In this document: in pieces, positions 23,076-32,446 of the stretch
Layout of the letters: each line of letters begins with the position of its first letter
Position numbering within the stretch: the stretch's first letter is position 1
From: Micrococcales bacterium
GTDB taxonomy: Bacteria > Actinomycetota > Actinomycetes > Actinomycetales > Microbacteriaceae
Reading direction: 5' to 3'
DNA length: 34,577 bases
NCBI GenBank assembly: GCA_947489135.1
Contig: CANLCU010000007.1
Location: 1-34,577 of the forward strand
Notes under the pieces: generated by a model
What the model saw: only the letters and a program-made list of their open reading frames with translations
The model's database searches: none
Told to the model about the DNA's origin: nothing
Position numbers and translations under genes: made by a program

Positions 23076-24098
23076 ATGTCGCAAGGACACTTTGGTGCTC
23101 CGGTTGTCACATTGACACCTGCCCCCACTCTCGACAGAACATACTTTGTAAATAACCTTCACCCTGGCCAGGTCAATAGAGCTGACGATGTTCGTGAAGA
23201 ACTAGCAGGTAAAGGTATTAACGTTTCTCGCGGTCTCACTCTTGCCAACATTCATGCTCCAGGAGTAGTTCCTATTGGTAATGCTGATGTGAGCGTATTG
23301 GAAAGAACTGGATCATCTTTCCTAGTTCCAATGTGGGTTGAAGGTAGCCTACGTGTTTCAACAACAATTGTTGATATCCACGGAACAACTACCAAGGTCA
23401 ATGAATCTCCTAGATCACTAAGTGAAGAAGACTGGCAGAAAGTTATTGATCTAACTGAAGCTGAAGTTAGAAACACTGGAGCTAAGTGGTTAGTAATCGC
23501 AGGAGCTCTTCCTACCTATAAGTCAACCGGTGTTTATGTTGACCTCCAGCCAATCTTTGATGCCATGAAAGCTATGGGAGTAAAGGTTGCTCTTGATACT
23601 TCAGGTGAACCACTTTCCTATTGGGCTCGTAAGGGCTGTGCAAATGTCATTAAGCCAAATGCTGAAGAACTAGCTTCTGCAGTTGGTAGAGAACTAGCTA
23701 CCGTTGGTGATGTTGTTGATGCAGCTCGTGAACTTTGCCAACACGGCATTGAAGTAGTTCTTGCTTCTATGGGAGCGGACGGAATGATTGCCGTGACATT
23801 AGAAGGCGAATGGGCAGCTAGAACTCCTCCGGTTAAAGTCATCAACACTGTTGGTGCTGGAGATGCAACTCTTGCTGGATTCCTATCTGCTGTTGTGTCT
23901 AACCCAATTGCCGAAGGTGAAGAAGATTACGGTGTTGGCTTCAATGTTCCACTAGGTGTTCAAACAGCTGTTCGCTGGGGAGCTATTGCAGTTACCCAAC
24001 CAACATCAGGTCTTGAGAATCTAGATAACATGCCTCCAGCAACTGTTGATTCAGAACCAAACCTAAATGTTCCACTCGAAGAAATAGCCAAACCATAG
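23076..24098 (+). CDS. PfkB-family hexose phosphate kinase (1-phosphofructokinase-like)
   Basis: A ribokinase-fold kinase of 340 residues. The N-terminal LTPAPTLDRTYFVNNL and AGKGINVSRGLTLAN segments match the 1-phosphofructokinase / tagatose-6-phosphate kinase group, and the C-terminal NTVGAGDATLAGFLSA (258-271) holds the anion hole and catalytic base Asp263. The next gene is fructose-bisphosphate aldolase, so the likely product is fructose-1,6-bisphosphate or tagatose-1,6-bisphosphate, which the aldolase would split. No PTS genes accompany it here. TAGGAG lies 6 bases before the ATG. The assigned substrate is inferred from family and context; a 6-phosphofructokinase role is also possible. 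Confidence 0.85.
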   Translation: MSQGHFGAPVVTLTPAPTLDRTYFVNNLHPGQVNRADDVREELAGKGINVSRGLTLANIHAPGVVPIGNADVSVLERTGSSFLVPMWVEGSLRVSTTIVDIHGTTTKVNESPRSLSEEDWQKVIDLTEAEVRNTGAKWLVIAGALPTYKSTGVYVDLQPIFDAMKAMGVKVALDTSGEPLSYWARKGCANVIKPNAEELASAVGRELATVGDVVDAARELCQHGIEVVLASMGADGMIAVTLEGEWAARTPPVKVINTVGAGDATLAGFLSAVVSNPIAEGEEDYGVGFNVPLGVQTAVRWGAIAVTQPTSGLENLDNMPPATVDSEPNLNVPLEEIAKP

Positions 24099-24108
24099 GA
24101 GTACTAAA

Positions 24109-25134
24109 GTGCCAGTAGCAACACCTGATCAATACGCAGAAATGATTGACCGCGCTAAGAAAGGTGGATTTGCTTACCCTGCCATCAACGTATCTAGTTC
24201 TCAGACAGTTAACGCTGTTCTGCAGGGACTAACCGAAGCTGGTTCAGATGGCATCCTTCAGGTAACAACAGGTGGTGGCGATTACTGGTCAGGTTCATCT
24301 GTAAAGCACATGGCAACCGGTGCTGCTGCTATGGCTAACTTCGTTAGAGAAGTTGCCAAGAACTACCCAATTACTGTTGGTATCCACACTGACCACTGCT
24401 CTAAGCCACACCTAGAGACATTCCTTCTTCCTCTACTAGAACTAAGCAAGGAAAGAGTTCGTAACCACCAGGAACCACTATTCAACTCACAGATGTGGGA
24501 TGGATCAGCTGTAAGCCTTACCGAGAATCTTCAGATATCTAAAGACCTGCTAGCTCAGACCAAGAACCTAGGCATCATCTTGGAAGTTGAGATTGGTGTT
24601 GTTGGTGGAGAAGAAGACGGTGTTGAAGGTGGCGAAGGAGATCACCTTTACTCAACCATCGAAGATGGTCTACTAACTGCTGAAGCCCTAGGTCTAGGCG
24701 AAAACGGTAGATACCTAACGGCTCTTACCTTTGGTAACGTGCACGGTGTCTATAAGGCAGGAAACGTAGTTCTACGTCCAGAACTTCTAAATGACATTCA
24801 GCGTGCAGTTGGCGACAAGTATGGCAAGGACATGCCATTTGACCTTGTCTTCCACGGTGGTTCAGGTTCAACTCCTCAAGAGATTTCAGATGCAGTTCGC
24901 TTCGGTGTTGTGAAGATGAACATCGACACTGACACTCAGTACGCATTCACCAGATCTATTGCCGGTCACATGCTTTCTAACTACGACAAGGTTCTAAAGA
25001 TTGATGGTGAAGTTGGCGACAAGAAGGCTTATGACCCACGTGCATGGGGCAAGGTTGCTGAAGCGGACATGGCTAAGCGTGTTGTGCTTGCAACCCAGGA
25101 GCTAGGTTCTGTTTCAAAATCTATGAGCATCTAA
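24109..25134 (+). CDS. fba: Fructose-bisphosphate aldolase, class II
   Basis: A zinc-dependent aldolase cleaving fructose-1,6-bisphosphate to glyceraldehyde-3-phosphate and dihydroxyacetone phosphate. The 341-residue protein has the family segments GIHTDHCSKPH (zinc His and catalytic Asp near residues 102-108), LEVEIGVVGGEEDGV, TFGNVHGVYKAGNV with a zinc His, and VFHGGSGSTPQEI followed by GVVKMNIDTDTQ, which bind phosphate. It is of the FbaA (class IIA) type. The start is GTG at 24109, with GGAG about 8 bases upstream, 10 bases after the kinase stop, so the two genes are co-transcribed. Confidence 0.96.
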   Translation: MPVATPDQYAEMIDRAKKGGFAYPAINVSSSQTVNAVLQGLTEAGSDGILQVTTGGGDYWSGSSVKHMATGAAAMANFVREVAKNYPITVGIHTDHCSKPHLETFLLPLLELSKERVRNHQEPLFNSQMWDGSAVSLTENLQISKDLLAQTKNLGIILEVEIGVVGGEEDGVEGGEGDHLYSTIEDGLLTAEALGLGENGRYLTALTFGNVHGVYKAGNVVLRPELLNDIQRAVGDKYGKDMPFDLVFHGGSGSTPQEISDAVRFGVVKMNIDTDTQYAFTRSIAGHMLSNYDKVLKIDGEVGDKKAYDPRAWGKVAEADMAKRVVLATQELGSVSKSMSI

Positions 25135-25341
25135 ATGTCTGGTGTAGATCCTTTTTACGACAACGGGAAACCGAGGTTTAAAGGTTCCTACAAGAACAAT
25201 GAGATGCATGGCTTTTGGGAGTTCTTTAGAAAAGATGGATCTCTTATGAGGTCAGGTTCCTTTGATGAAGGTAAACAAACTGGTGTTTGGAAAACCTTTG
25301 ACAGAACTGGGAAGCTAGTTAAAGAAACTAAGTTCGACTAA
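25135..25341 (+). CDS. Small MORN-repeat/YwqK-like protein
   Basis: A 68-residue protein made of about three imperfect MORN-type repeats: a Gly-x2-Phe/Trp pattern seen as [20 protein letters not shown], then [20 protein letters not shown], with an initial NGKPRFKG. Such repeats resemble the YwqK antitoxin-like MORN variants and the bacterial toxin-antitoxin MORN family. The ATG directly follows the aldolase stop (TAAATG), so translation is probably coupled to fba. Its length suggests a small binding module. It overlaps the convergent ispH stop by four bases. No partner toxin is seen nearby; function unknown. Confidence 0.7.
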   Translation: MSGVDPFYDNGKPRFKGSYKNNEMHGFWEFFRKDGSLMRSGSFDEGKQTGVWKTFDRTGKLVKETKFD

Positions 25342-26357
25342 CGCTTCTGCTTATTGCTGGTATCTTCACCAGCAGCCTTTAGATCTTTTCTAAGCTCTTT
25401 AGGTAGTGAGAACTGAACATCTTCTTCAGCGGTCTGAACAATGTCAACATCTCCGAAACCTCGACGAGCAAGGTCTTCAAGAACTTCTTCAACTAGTACT
25501 TCAGGTACTGATGCGCCTGATGTCACACCGACAGTTGAAACACCATCAAACCATTCGTCTTTCATCTCTGAGGCAAAGTCCACTCGGTAAGAAGCTTTTG
25601 CTCCTGCTTCCAAAGCAACTTCAACAAGACGAACTGTGTTTGAAGAATTAGCAGAACCCACAACAATTACGAGCTCGGCATCGATGGCTACCTTCTTGAT
25701 TGCAACCTGCCTGTTTTGTGTTGCATAACAAATGTCATCACTAGGTGGGTTTTGTAGAGTTGGGAATCTCTCTCTAAGAGCTTCCACAGTTTCATAGGTT
25801 TCATCAACAGACAAAGTGGTCTGAGAGAGCCAAATAACTTTCTCTGGGTCTCTAATGGTTACATTTAGAATTCCGTGACGACCATCAACTAGTTGAACGT
25901 GATCTGGAGCTTCTCCGGCCGTTCCTTCTACTTCTTCGTGACCTTCGTGACCGATAAGAAGAATGTCGTAGTCTTCGCTAGCAAATCTTTGAACTTCTCT
26001 ATGAACCTTGGTAACCAAAGGACAGGTTGCATCAATAGTGTTTAGGTTTCGCTCTTCAGAAGCCTTGATAACAGCAGGGCTCACTCCGTGAGCTGAGAAG
26101 ACCAGGATGCTACCTTCAGGCACTTCATCAACTTCATTGACGAAGATAGCTCCGCGACGCTCCAGGCTTGAGACAACGTGCTTGTTGTGGACAATCTCTT
26201 TACGAACATAGACAGGTGAGCCATGAAGGTCTAGAGCCTTCTCAACAGCAATAACGGCTCTGTCCACTCCAGCACAGTAGCCTCGGGGAGCTGCCAAAAG
26301 AACTCGCTTGCGCGAAGCAATAAGTCCTTGGTCGGAAGTATTCTGGGAGATAGACAC
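25338..26357 (-). CDS. ispH: 4-hydroxy-3-methylbut-2-enyl diphosphate reductase
   Basis: Last step of the MEP pathway, giving IPP and DMAPP. The 339-residue iron-sulfur enzyme has its three cluster cysteines at 28 (APRGYCAGV), 112 (DATCPLV) and 210 (ICYATQNRQ), substrate His57 and His90 (SAHG), and catalytic Glu in EEVEGTAGE (about 141-149). The start is GTG at 26357 with no obvious ribosome binding site. It is divergent from xseA, 34 bases away. The isoprenyl transferase further along the window is a downstream user of its products. Confidence 0.96.
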   Translation of the reverse strand: MSISQNTSDQGLIASRKRVLLAAPRGYCAGVDRAVIAVEKALDLHGSPVYVRKEIVHNKHVVSSLERRGAIFVNEVDEVPEGSILVFSAHGVSPAVIKASEERNLNTIDATCPLVTKVHREVQRFASEDYDILLIGHEGHEEVEGTAGEAPDHVQLVDGRHGILNVTIRDPEKVIWLSQTTLSVDETYETVEALRERFPTLQNPPSDDICYATQNRQVAIKKVAIDAELVIVVGSANSSNTVRLVEVALEAGAKASYRVDFASEMKDEWFDGVSTVGVTSGASVPEVLVEEVLEDLARRGFGDVDIVQTAEEDVQFSLPKELRKDLKAAGEDTSNKQKR

Positions 26358-26391
26358 AAGCCAAGTCTAAACCAGTGAAAGGAAACTGCCT

Positions 26392-27606
26392 GTGAACGAG
26401 CAAATCGCCATTGGTAAAGACCCAGATCATCCCTTCACGGTCCAACAGCTAAGCGAGAGAGTCGCTAATGCGGTCAAAGGTTGGGGAAATGCTTGGGTTG
26501 AGGGCGAAATCATCAAGTTCCAAGCCAAAGCCGGAGGCCATGCCTATCCGCAGCTTAGAGACCTTGCTACCGGTTCAACAATCTCACTGGTTATCTTCAA
26601 CGGTGTCTTAGTTTCAGCTGGAGAAGAGTTCAAAGACGGCGACAGAGTTCTAGTCTCAGGAAACATGGACTACTACGTAGCCCGAGGAACTCTTAGCCTC
26701 AAAGTGTCTTCCATAAAGAAGGTTGGTCTTGGAGTTCTTATGGCTGAGATTGAAGCCAGAAGAGCAAAGATTTATGCAGAGGGTCTTGCTGATCCTTCAA
26801 AGAAGAAGAAACTTCCTTTCCTACCTGGCGTAATTGGTCTAATCACTGCTGAGAATTCAGATGCTGAGAAAGATGTTAGACAGAACATTCTCTTGAGATG
26901 GCCAGAAGCAGTTATCAAGATGGCTAACGTATCTGTTCAAGGAGAAGAATGTGCTCCGAGTGTTATTGCAGCTCTAAAGAAGATGGATGCAGATCCTGAA
27001 GTAGAGGTAATCATCATTACCCGTGGTGGTGGTGGTTTCCTAGATCTAGTTGGCTTTAGCGATGAAGCACTTGTGAGAGCAGTAGCTGCTTGTGAGACCC
27101 CTGTCATATCCGCTATTGGACATGAGAATGACAGACCTATCATTGATGATGTTGCGGACCTAAGAGCATCAACTCCAACCGATGCCGCTAAACGAGTAGT
27201 TCCTGATGTGGTTGATGAAAGAAGAAAGATTTCAGAATCTCTAGAGAGAATGAAATCAATCATTGGTTCATACCTAGGTCACCAAGTGACCTTGATTCAA
27301 CAGATTAGACAGCATCCTCTTCTAAAAGACCCACATGCCTACCTAATTCAGAGAAGCGATGATCTAACTAGAGCTCTAGGGGAACTTAGAGATGACCTTG
27401 ATTACAAGCTTGATAGACAATCCACTGACCTAGCCAACAAGAAGAGCCTCCTTAGATCCCTATCCCCGCAAAGCACCCTAGATAGAGGCTATGCAGTGGT
27501 TAGAGACTCAGAAGGAAAGGTCATAACTGACCCGAAGATGGCTAAATCTGGAACTTTGCTGAAACTTAGGGTTGCCAAGGGTGACCTGGATGCAACCGCA
27601 AACTAA
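26392..27606 (+). CDS. xseA: Exodeoxyribonuclease VII large subunit
   Basis: Catalytic subunit of the single-strand exonuclease VII used in recombination and mismatch repair. The 404-residue protein has an N-terminal OB-fold (about 15-110, VEGEIIKFQAKAGGHAYPQLRD), then the catalytic core with LPGVIGLITAENSDAEKDV, IIITRGGGGFLDLVGFSDEALVRAV and SAIGHENDRPIIDDVADLRASTPTDAA, and a helical C-terminal part. The GTG at 26392 has AAAGGAAA upstream. It heads an operon of xseA, xseB, DUF4245, carbonic anhydrase and fumC. Confidence 0.97.
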   Translation: MNEQIAIGKDPDHPFTVQQLSERVANAVKGWGNAWVEGEIIKFQAKAGGHAYPQLRDLATGSTISLVIFNGVLVSAGEEFKDGDRVLVSGNMDYYVARGTLSLKVSSIKKVGLGVLMAEIEARRAKIYAEGLADPSKKKKLPFLPGVIGLITAENSDAEKDVRQNILLRWPEAVIKMANVSVQGEECAPSVIAALKKMDADPEVEVIIITRGGGGFLDLVGFSDEALVRAVAACETPVISAIGHENDRPIIDDVADLRASTPTDAAKRVVPDVVDERRKISESLERMKSIIGSYLGHQVTLIQQIRQHPLLKDPHAYLIQRSDDLTRALGELRDDLDYKLDRQSTDLANKKSLLRSLSPQSTLDRGYAVVRDSEGKVITDPKMAKSGTLLKLRVAKGDLDATAN

Positions 27607-27629
27607 TCAACGATTAAACTGGAGACACT

Positions 27630-27848
27630 ATGGCTGAGAAGAACCCAAACGCTGACATCGCAGAGATGACCTATGAGCAGGCTCGCGATGAGCTAACCAA
27701 GGTCTTGAATGAACTAGAGCAAGGCTCAGTAACCCTAGATCAGAGCATGGCTCTATGGCAGCGTGGTGAAGTGTTAGCTCAGAAGTGTGAAGAGTGGCTA
27801 ACTGGAGCTAGAGCAAAACTTGATGAAGTTCTAAAGAAGAAGGACTAA
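27630..27848 (+). CDS. xseB: Exodeoxyribonuclease VII small subunit
   Basis: A 72-residue mostly helical subunit that coats the large subunit. The conserved MTYEQARDELTKVLNELEQGSVTLDQSMALWQRGEVL segment is seen, followed by a CEEWLTGARAKLDEVL helix. GGAGA about 5 bases before the ATG is a good ribosome binding site. It begins 23 bases after xseA and is followed by DUF4245 after 7 bases. Confidence 0.95.
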   Translation: MAEKNPNADIAEMTYEQARDELTKVLNELEQGSVTLDQSMALWQRGEVLAQKCEEWLTGARAKLDEVLKKKD

Positions 27849-27855
27849 ATACCCA

Positions 27856-28437
27856 TTGAGTGATTCAGCAGCTAGACACAGAGCCCGCCAAACAGTTATC
27901 AACCTGATTCTGGCCCTTGGTGCATCCATTGGTTTAGTTGTCACACTTGTCCTTATTGTTCCTAGAGATGATTCAAACCGAATTAAAGGAATTGATTACA
28001 CCGCCATTTCTCAGCAGGCTAAAGCTGATTCAGCTTTCGATGTAATCACCATTACTCCCCCAGAAAACTGGTGGGCAAACAATGCTGCTCTAACAACAAA
28101 CAACATTGACACAGTTCCTGTCTTCAAAGCAGGCTTTGTTGGTAGCGATATCAAATACATTGGCTACACCCAAGCCTTCAATGCCAACCCAACCTGGCTA
28201 GCTCTATCGCTAAATGGCAAAGTCCTAACCGAGCAGTATTCTTCAAAGCACTACAAGTGGGATGTCTACGAATCAATAGTTGATAATAACCCTAAGAAGA
28301 CCATGGACTACATCATGGTCTTGAACTACAAAGCTGAAGACTACCTACTTCTCTACGGAGTTGCAGATCCAAGTGAATTCAAATCTTTTATTGACTCAAT
28401 CGATAAAGAACTGAACGGAGTGCCACAAATTGACTAG
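27856..28437 (+). CDS. DUF4245 membrane-anchored protein
   Basis: A 193-residue protein with a single N-terminal membrane segment (about 14-36) and a soluble extracytoplasmic domain with the PPENWWANNAAL pattern. DUF4245 proteins commonly follow xseB in actinobacteria, as here, and their role is unknown. The TTG start at 27856 lies 7 bases after the xseB stop. The end overlaps the carbonic anhydrase start by 8 bases. Confidence 0.85.
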   Translation: MSDSAARHRARQTVINLILALGASIGLVVTLVLIVPRDDSNRIKGIDYTAISQQAKADSAFDVITITPPENWWANNAALTTNNIDTVPVFKAGFVGSDIKYIGYTQAFNANPTWLALSLNGKVLTEQYSSKHYKWDVYESIVDNNPKKTMDYIMVLNYKAEDYLLLYGVADPSEFKSFIDSIDKELNGVPQID

Positions 28438-29059
28438 ATCAAATAGACCACAGACTCCGGCAGAGGCCTGGTCAGCAATGCTCGAGGGTAACCAGAGATT
28501 CGTAACTGATAACCCATCTCACGCAAGACAAGATTCTGGCCTTCGTCAGGAACTAGCCAAAGAGCAAAAACCTTTCGCTGCCCTATTTGGTTGTTCAGAT
28601 TCCAGACTTTCAGCGGAAATCATCTTTGATGTTGGTCTAGGTGACCTATTTGTAGTTCGCAACGCAGGACAGGTTATTGCAGAGACCATTCTTGGTTCTT
28701 TGGAGTATGCAGTTGAGGTTCTGGGTGTTCCTTTGATTCTCGTGTTAGGTCACGATGAGTGCGGAGCAATTAGAGCGACTATGAACTCAACTGAAGGACA
28801 AGTTATGCCTCAGGGTGAGTTCATCCATAACCTGGTTGGAAGAATTACTCCAACTGTATTGGCAGCTAAAGCCAACGGCCTCAACGAAATTGACCAGATT
28901 ACAGCTCTACACATCAGAGGCACCATCAACGAACTAATCGCTAGATCAACCCTCATCGCGCAGCGTATTGAATCAGGTAAATTGGCAGTTGTTGGAGCAA
29001 ACTACAAGTTAGCCCTTGGTGAGATTCAAGAGATTGTAACCATCGGCAACACCAAATAG
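28430..29059 (+). CDS. Beta-class carbonic anhydrase
   Basis: Interconverts CO2 and bicarbonate. The 209-residue protein has zinc ligands Cys55, His108 and Cys111 in GCSDSRL and GHDECGA, plus the Asp57-Arg59 dyad. RNAGQVI at about 78-84 is also conserved. The start is TTG at 28430, with GGAG upstream, overlapping the DUF4245 stop by 8 bases. It may supply bicarbonate for carboxylation. No signal peptide is visible. Confidence 0.94.
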   Translation: MTRSNRPQTPAEAWSAMLEGNQRFVTDNPSHARQDSGLRQELAKEQKPFAALFGCSDSRLSAEIIFDVGLGDLFVVRNAGQVIAETILGSLEYAVEVLGVPLILVLGHDECGAIRATMNSTEGQVMPQGEFIHNLVGRITPTVLAAKANGLNEIDQITALHIRGTINELIARSTLIAQRIESGKLAVVGANYKLALGEIQEIVTIGNTK

Positions 29060-29072
29060 ATAAGGCAAGTGA

Positions 29073-30461
29073 ATGGAATACCGCATTGAACACGACACCA
29101 TGGGTGAAGTCAAAGTCCCAGTAGACGCTCTATACGCAGCTCAAACAGCAAGAGCAGTAGAGAACTTCCCAATTAGCGGTACCACCCTAGAGCGAGCACA
29201 CATTGCCGCATTAGCCCAGATCAAGAAGTCAGCAGCTCTAGCTAACGCATCTCTTGGTGTTTTAGATAAGAACATCGCAAATGCTATTGCCTTCGCTGCA
29301 GATGAAGTTATCTCAGGTAAGCACGATAAAGAATTCCCTGTGGACATCTTCCAGACTGGTTCTGGAACTTCATCAAACATGAACATGAATGAAGTTCTAG
29401 CAACCCTTGCAACAGCAAAGCTGGGTAGCAAGGTTCACCCTAACGACCACGTAAACGCATCTCAGTCATCAAACGATGTCTTCCCTACTTCAGTGCACCT
29501 AGCAGTTACCTCCGCTCTTATTCATAACCTGCTTCCATCTCTAGATCATCTAGCTAAAGCATTAGAAATAAAGGCAAAGGCTTGGGAGGCTGTAGTTAAG
29601 GCAGGACGTACTCATCTAATGGATGCCACTCCTGTGACACTTGGTCAAGAGTTTGGTGGCTATGCTGCTCAGATTAGATATGGCATTGAAAGAGTTGAAT
29701 CAACCATCGCTAGAGTCGCTGAAGTTCCTTTAGGTGGAACTGCTGTTGGCACAGGCATCAACACCCCTAAGGGTTTCCCTCAGGAAGTCATTCGCCTACT
29801 TGCAGCAGAAACAAAACTTCCGGTTACCGAAGCTAGAAACCACTTTGAAGCTCAGGGGGCTAGAGATGCTCTAGTTGAAGCATCAGGTGCTCTAAGAACT
29901 CTTTCTGTTGGTGTTACCAAGATTGCTAACGATCTTCGTTGGATGGGATCAGGACCAAACGCAGGTATTGGTGAACTTTCTATTCCAGATCTACAACCAG
30001 GTTCATCAATCATGCCTGGCAAAGTCAACCCTGTTATCCCTGAAGCAGTTCTAATGGTTGTTGCCAGAGTTATCGGTAACGATGCAACTGTTGCTTGGGC
30101 AGGTGCCACAGGTAACTTCGAACTCAACGTTGCTATTCCTGTTATGGGGAACGCTCTACTTGAATCAATTAGATTGCTATCTAACTCCCTAGTGTTATTA
30201 GCTGATAAGACCATTGATGGTCTTGAGGCAAACGTTGAAAGATCAAGAGCACTAGCTGAGTCTTCTCCATCAATAGTTACCCCGCTAAACAAATACATTG
30301 GCTACGAATCAGCAGCCAAGATTGCTAAGCATGCTGTTGCTAAGGGTCTAACAATCCGTGAAGCAACTATTGAGCTTGGTTACGTGGATGGCGAGAAGCT
30401 AACCATGGAACAGCTAGATAAAGCTCTAGATGTTCTATCAATGACTAAGCCGAGTGAGTAA
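29073..30461 (+). CDS. fumC: Class II fumarate hydratase
   Basis: Converts fumarate to malate in the TCA cycle; the iron-free class II enzyme. The 462-residue protein has [35 protein letters not shown], the catalytic-site [10 protein letters not shown] with His181, and the flexible loop [11 protein letters not shown] with Ser311/Ser312. The aspartase/argininosuccinase superfamily is certain; fumarase is the best member by the SSN and HxxD segments. AAGG lies about 8 bases before the ATG. It closes the xseA operon and overlaps the convergent prepilin peptidase gene by 17 bases. Confidence 0.95.
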   Translation: MEYRIEHDTMGEVKVPVDALYAAQTARAVENFPISGTTLERAHIAALAQIKKSAALANASLGVLDKNIANAIAFAADEVISGKHDKEFPVDIFQTGSGTSSNMNMNEVLATLATAKLGSKVHPNDHVNASQSSNDVFPTSVHLAVTSALIHNLLPSLDHLAKALEIKAKAWEAVVKAGRTHLMDATPVTLGQEFGGYAAQIRYGIERVESTIARVAEVPLGGTAVGTGINTPKGFPQEVIRLLAAETKLPVTEARNHFEAQGARDALVEASGALRTLSVGVTKIANDLRWMGSGPNAGIGELSIPDLQPGSSIMPGKVNPVIPEAVLMVVARVIGNDATVAWAGATGNFELNVAIPVMGNALLESIRLLSNSLVLLADKTIDGLEANVERSRALAESSPSIVTPLNKYIGYESAAKIAKHAVAKGLTIREATIELGYVDGEKLTMEQLDKALDVLSMTKPSE

Positions 30462-30933
30462 CTAGCCAATAGCTACAGGTTCCAATAAAACTAAGTAACA
30501 GGTAAGGCCCTAGTGGGATACTCGTACCCAAACTAACCTTGCCTTTAGTTAGCAGAACCAGAATCACTCCAAAGGCGAGAACAAAGGCTATGCCGATAGC
30601 TACTATCGGCAGATAGATATTGAAATAGCCCAAGATTAGAGCTAGCACTCCTGCTAACTTCACATCCCCCATCCCTAGAACATCAAAGTGATTAGCAATG
30701 ATGCCAATGACTAAAACAACTAGCGAGCAAAGAACACAAACAAGAAACCGTGCCCAGTCCATCGAGATTATGGTGGCAACTAGCTGAGATACAAGAGCTA
30801 TCGGATAGGCGGGCAAGACTAACCTATTTGGAAGACGATGTTCTCTGAGATCTATTACAGCTAAGGGCCATGCCACCGCTAGCAAATACAGAGCGGGTAT
30901 TAGAGCTAGTAATTCAGATGGACTGGGCACCAA
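30445..30933 (-). CDS. A24-family prepilin peptidase
   Basis: A small polytopic membrane protein (162 residues, about 5-6 hydrophobic segments). Two Asp motifs of the aspartyl prepilin peptidases are present: DLREHRLPN (about 27-35) and GMGDVKLAG (about 87-95). It lacks the N-terminal methyltransferase domain, resembling TadV/FlaK-size enzymes. It should cleave type IV or Tad prepilin leaders, but no pilus gene is in the window. The frame opens at a TTG at 30933; a GTG at 30930 is equally plausible, and the ribosome binding site is weak. Confidence 0.85.
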   Translation of the reverse strand: MVPSPSELLALIPALYLLAVAWPLAVIDLREHRLPNRLVLPAYPIALVSQLVATIISMDWARFLVCVLCSLVVLVIGIIANHFDVLGMGDVKLAGVLALILGYFNIYLPIVAIGIAFVLAFGVILVLLTKGKVSLGTSIPLGPYLLLSFIGTCSYWLVTHSA

Positions 30934-30944
30934 CCCAAGTTAGC

Positions 30945-30966
30945 CAAGAAACAATTTTGCTTCTTG
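30945..30966. promoter_or_regulatory. Inverted repeat between phoH2 and the prepilin peptidase gene
   Basis: CAAGAA...TTCTTG arms of 6 bp around a partly symmetric 10-base centre, in the 62-base gap. It may be a weak terminator of phoH2 or an operator. Confidence 0.3.
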
Positions 30967-30995
30967 AGTTTTACACAGGGTCTAAATATTGCAGC

Positions 30996-32348
30996 CTAGT
31001 TATCTAGAAGGCTGGTGACCATATCAGCAATAGGTGAACGCTCAGATCTAGTTAGAGTCAGGTGAGCAAATAGTGATTGACCCTTTAGGGCTTCAATCAC
31101 TGATGCAACTCCATCGTGTCTACCAACTCTTAGATTGTCTCTTTGAGCAACATCGTGAGTCATGATTACTCTTGAGTTTTGTCCAATGCGGCTAAGTACT
31201 GTTAGTAGAACGTTTCTCTCTAGCGATTGAGCTTCATCAACGATGACAAACGTATCGTGAAGAGACCTTCCTCTGATGTGTGTAAGCGGAAGAACTTCCA
31301 GTAAGTCTCTATCAATGATGTGATCAATTACTTCTTTGCTTACTAGTGGTCCTAGTGTGTCAAAGACTGCTTGTGCCCAAGGATTCATTTTCTCTGCTTC
31401 TGTTCCAGGTAAGAAACCTAGCTCTTGACCACCAACTGCATAGAGTGGTCTGAAGACCATAATCTTCTTGTGAGCACGTCGCTCTAATACTGCTTCTAAT
31501 CCAGCACATAAAGCTAGAGCAGACTTACCTGTTCCAGCTCTACCACCTAGAGAAACAATTCCAATCTCTGGATCTAGAAGAACATCAATAGCTAGTCTCT
31601 GCTCAGCACTCCTACCGTGCACACCGAAGAGATCTCTATCTCCACGCACTAACTTGATTCTCTTGTCCTGGGTGACTCGACCTAGAGCACTTCCTCTTTC
31701 ACTTGTGATAACGAGACCACAGTTAGCAGGTAGGTCTTTGACCTCCGGGTGGTCATAGATTTCACCATCATAGAAATCACTCATCTGATCAGCACTTAGA
31801 GCAATCTCAGCAATGCCTGTGTAGCCAGAGTCAACAGCCATCTCAGCTTTGTACTCATCAGCTAATAGACCAAGGGCTGAAGCCTTTACTCGAAGAGGTA
31901 GGTCTTTAGAGACAACAGTGACATCGAAGCCCTCATTAGAAAGATTCGCAGCTACTGCCAAGATTCTTGAATCGTTATCGCCTAGCTGAAAACCAACTGG
32001 AAGAACTTCAGGGTTGATGTGGTTTAGTTCAACTCGAAGAGTTCCACCCTCACCAACAGGAATAGGGAAATCTAATCTCTCGTGCTTGATACGAAGATCA
32101 TCTAGGTTTCTTAGAGCTTGCCTAGCGAAATAGCCGATCTCTGGATCGTGACGCTTTTTCTCTAGCTCGTTGATAACGATGATTGGAATTACAAGTTCAT
32201 GTTCTTTGAAGCGGAACATCGCTCTTGGGTCTGAAAGAAAGACCGAAGTGTCTATGACGAAAGTCTTGATTGCCGTATCCGGCTTGACTGGTTGGGCCTT
32301 AGCAGTTGATTTTGTGGTCTTGGTCGTAGTACTGCTATTAGCGGCCAT
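30996..32348 (-). CDS. phoH2: PhoH2: PIN domain fused to PhoH ATPase
   Basis: A 450-residue fusion. The N-terminal PIN ribonuclease domain (about 28-150) has Asp33, Glu61, Asp124/126 and Asp149. The C-terminal PhoH ATPase (about 245-445) has Walker [10 protein letters not shown] with Lys275, [21 protein letters not shown], and Walker B IVDEAQS with Asp371. PhoH2 proteins act as sequence-selective RNA helicase/ribonucleases; in mycobacteria they pair with an upstream antitoxin-like ORF, which I do not see here. The first 27 residues are Ser/Thr/Lys-rich and variable. The gap before it contains an inverted repeat and a TTGACC. Confidence 0.93.
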   Translation of the reverse strand: MAANSSTTTKTTKSTAKAQPVKPDTAIKTFVIDTSVFLSDPRAMFRFKEHELVIPIIVINELEKKRHDPEIGYFARQALRNLDDLRIKHERLDFPIPVGEGGTLRVELNHINPEVLPVGFQLGDNDSRILAVAANLSNEGFDVTVVSKDLPLRVKASALGLLADEYKAEMAVDSGYTGIAEIALSADQMSDFYDGEIYDHPEVKDLPANCGLVITSERGSALGRVTQDKRIKLVRGDRDLFGVHGRSAEQRLAIDVLLDPEIGIVSLGGRAGTGKSALALCAGLEAVLERRAHKKIMVFRPLYAVGGQELGFLPGTEAEKMNPWAQAVFDTLGPLVSKEVIDHIIDRDLLEVLPLTHIRGRSLHDTFVIVDEAQSLERNVLLTVLSRIGQNSRVIMTHDVAQRDNLRVGRHDGVASVIEALKGQSLFAHLTLTRSERSPIADMVTSLLDN

Positions 32349-32369
32349 TTATGCTCCAATTCACTTGTT

Positions 32370-32388
32370 GAAGTTATGTTAGAACTTC
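32370..32388. promoter_or_regulatory. Inverted repeat upstream of phoH2
   Basis: GAAGTT (32370-32375) and AACTTC (32383-32388) lie 22-40 bases before the phoH2 ATG. An operator or leader hairpin is possible. A TTGACC on the minus strand lies further upstream without a properly spaced -10. Confidence 0.3.
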
Positions 32389-32446
32389 TAAGCCAAATTG
32401 GCAGGTCAACACGCTTAGTGTTTTAAAGAAGTTACTTGTAGTTCAC

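Noticed and set aside
26937-27263. 108-codon minus-strand ORF opposite xseA
   Set aside because: It is entirely inside the conserved catalytic core of xseA and has Ser-rich shadow composition.
29852-30298. 148-codon minus-strand ORF opposite fumC
   Set aside because: Low-complexity Ser/Thr/Ala/Pro composition and complete overlap with fumC indicate a shadow ORF.
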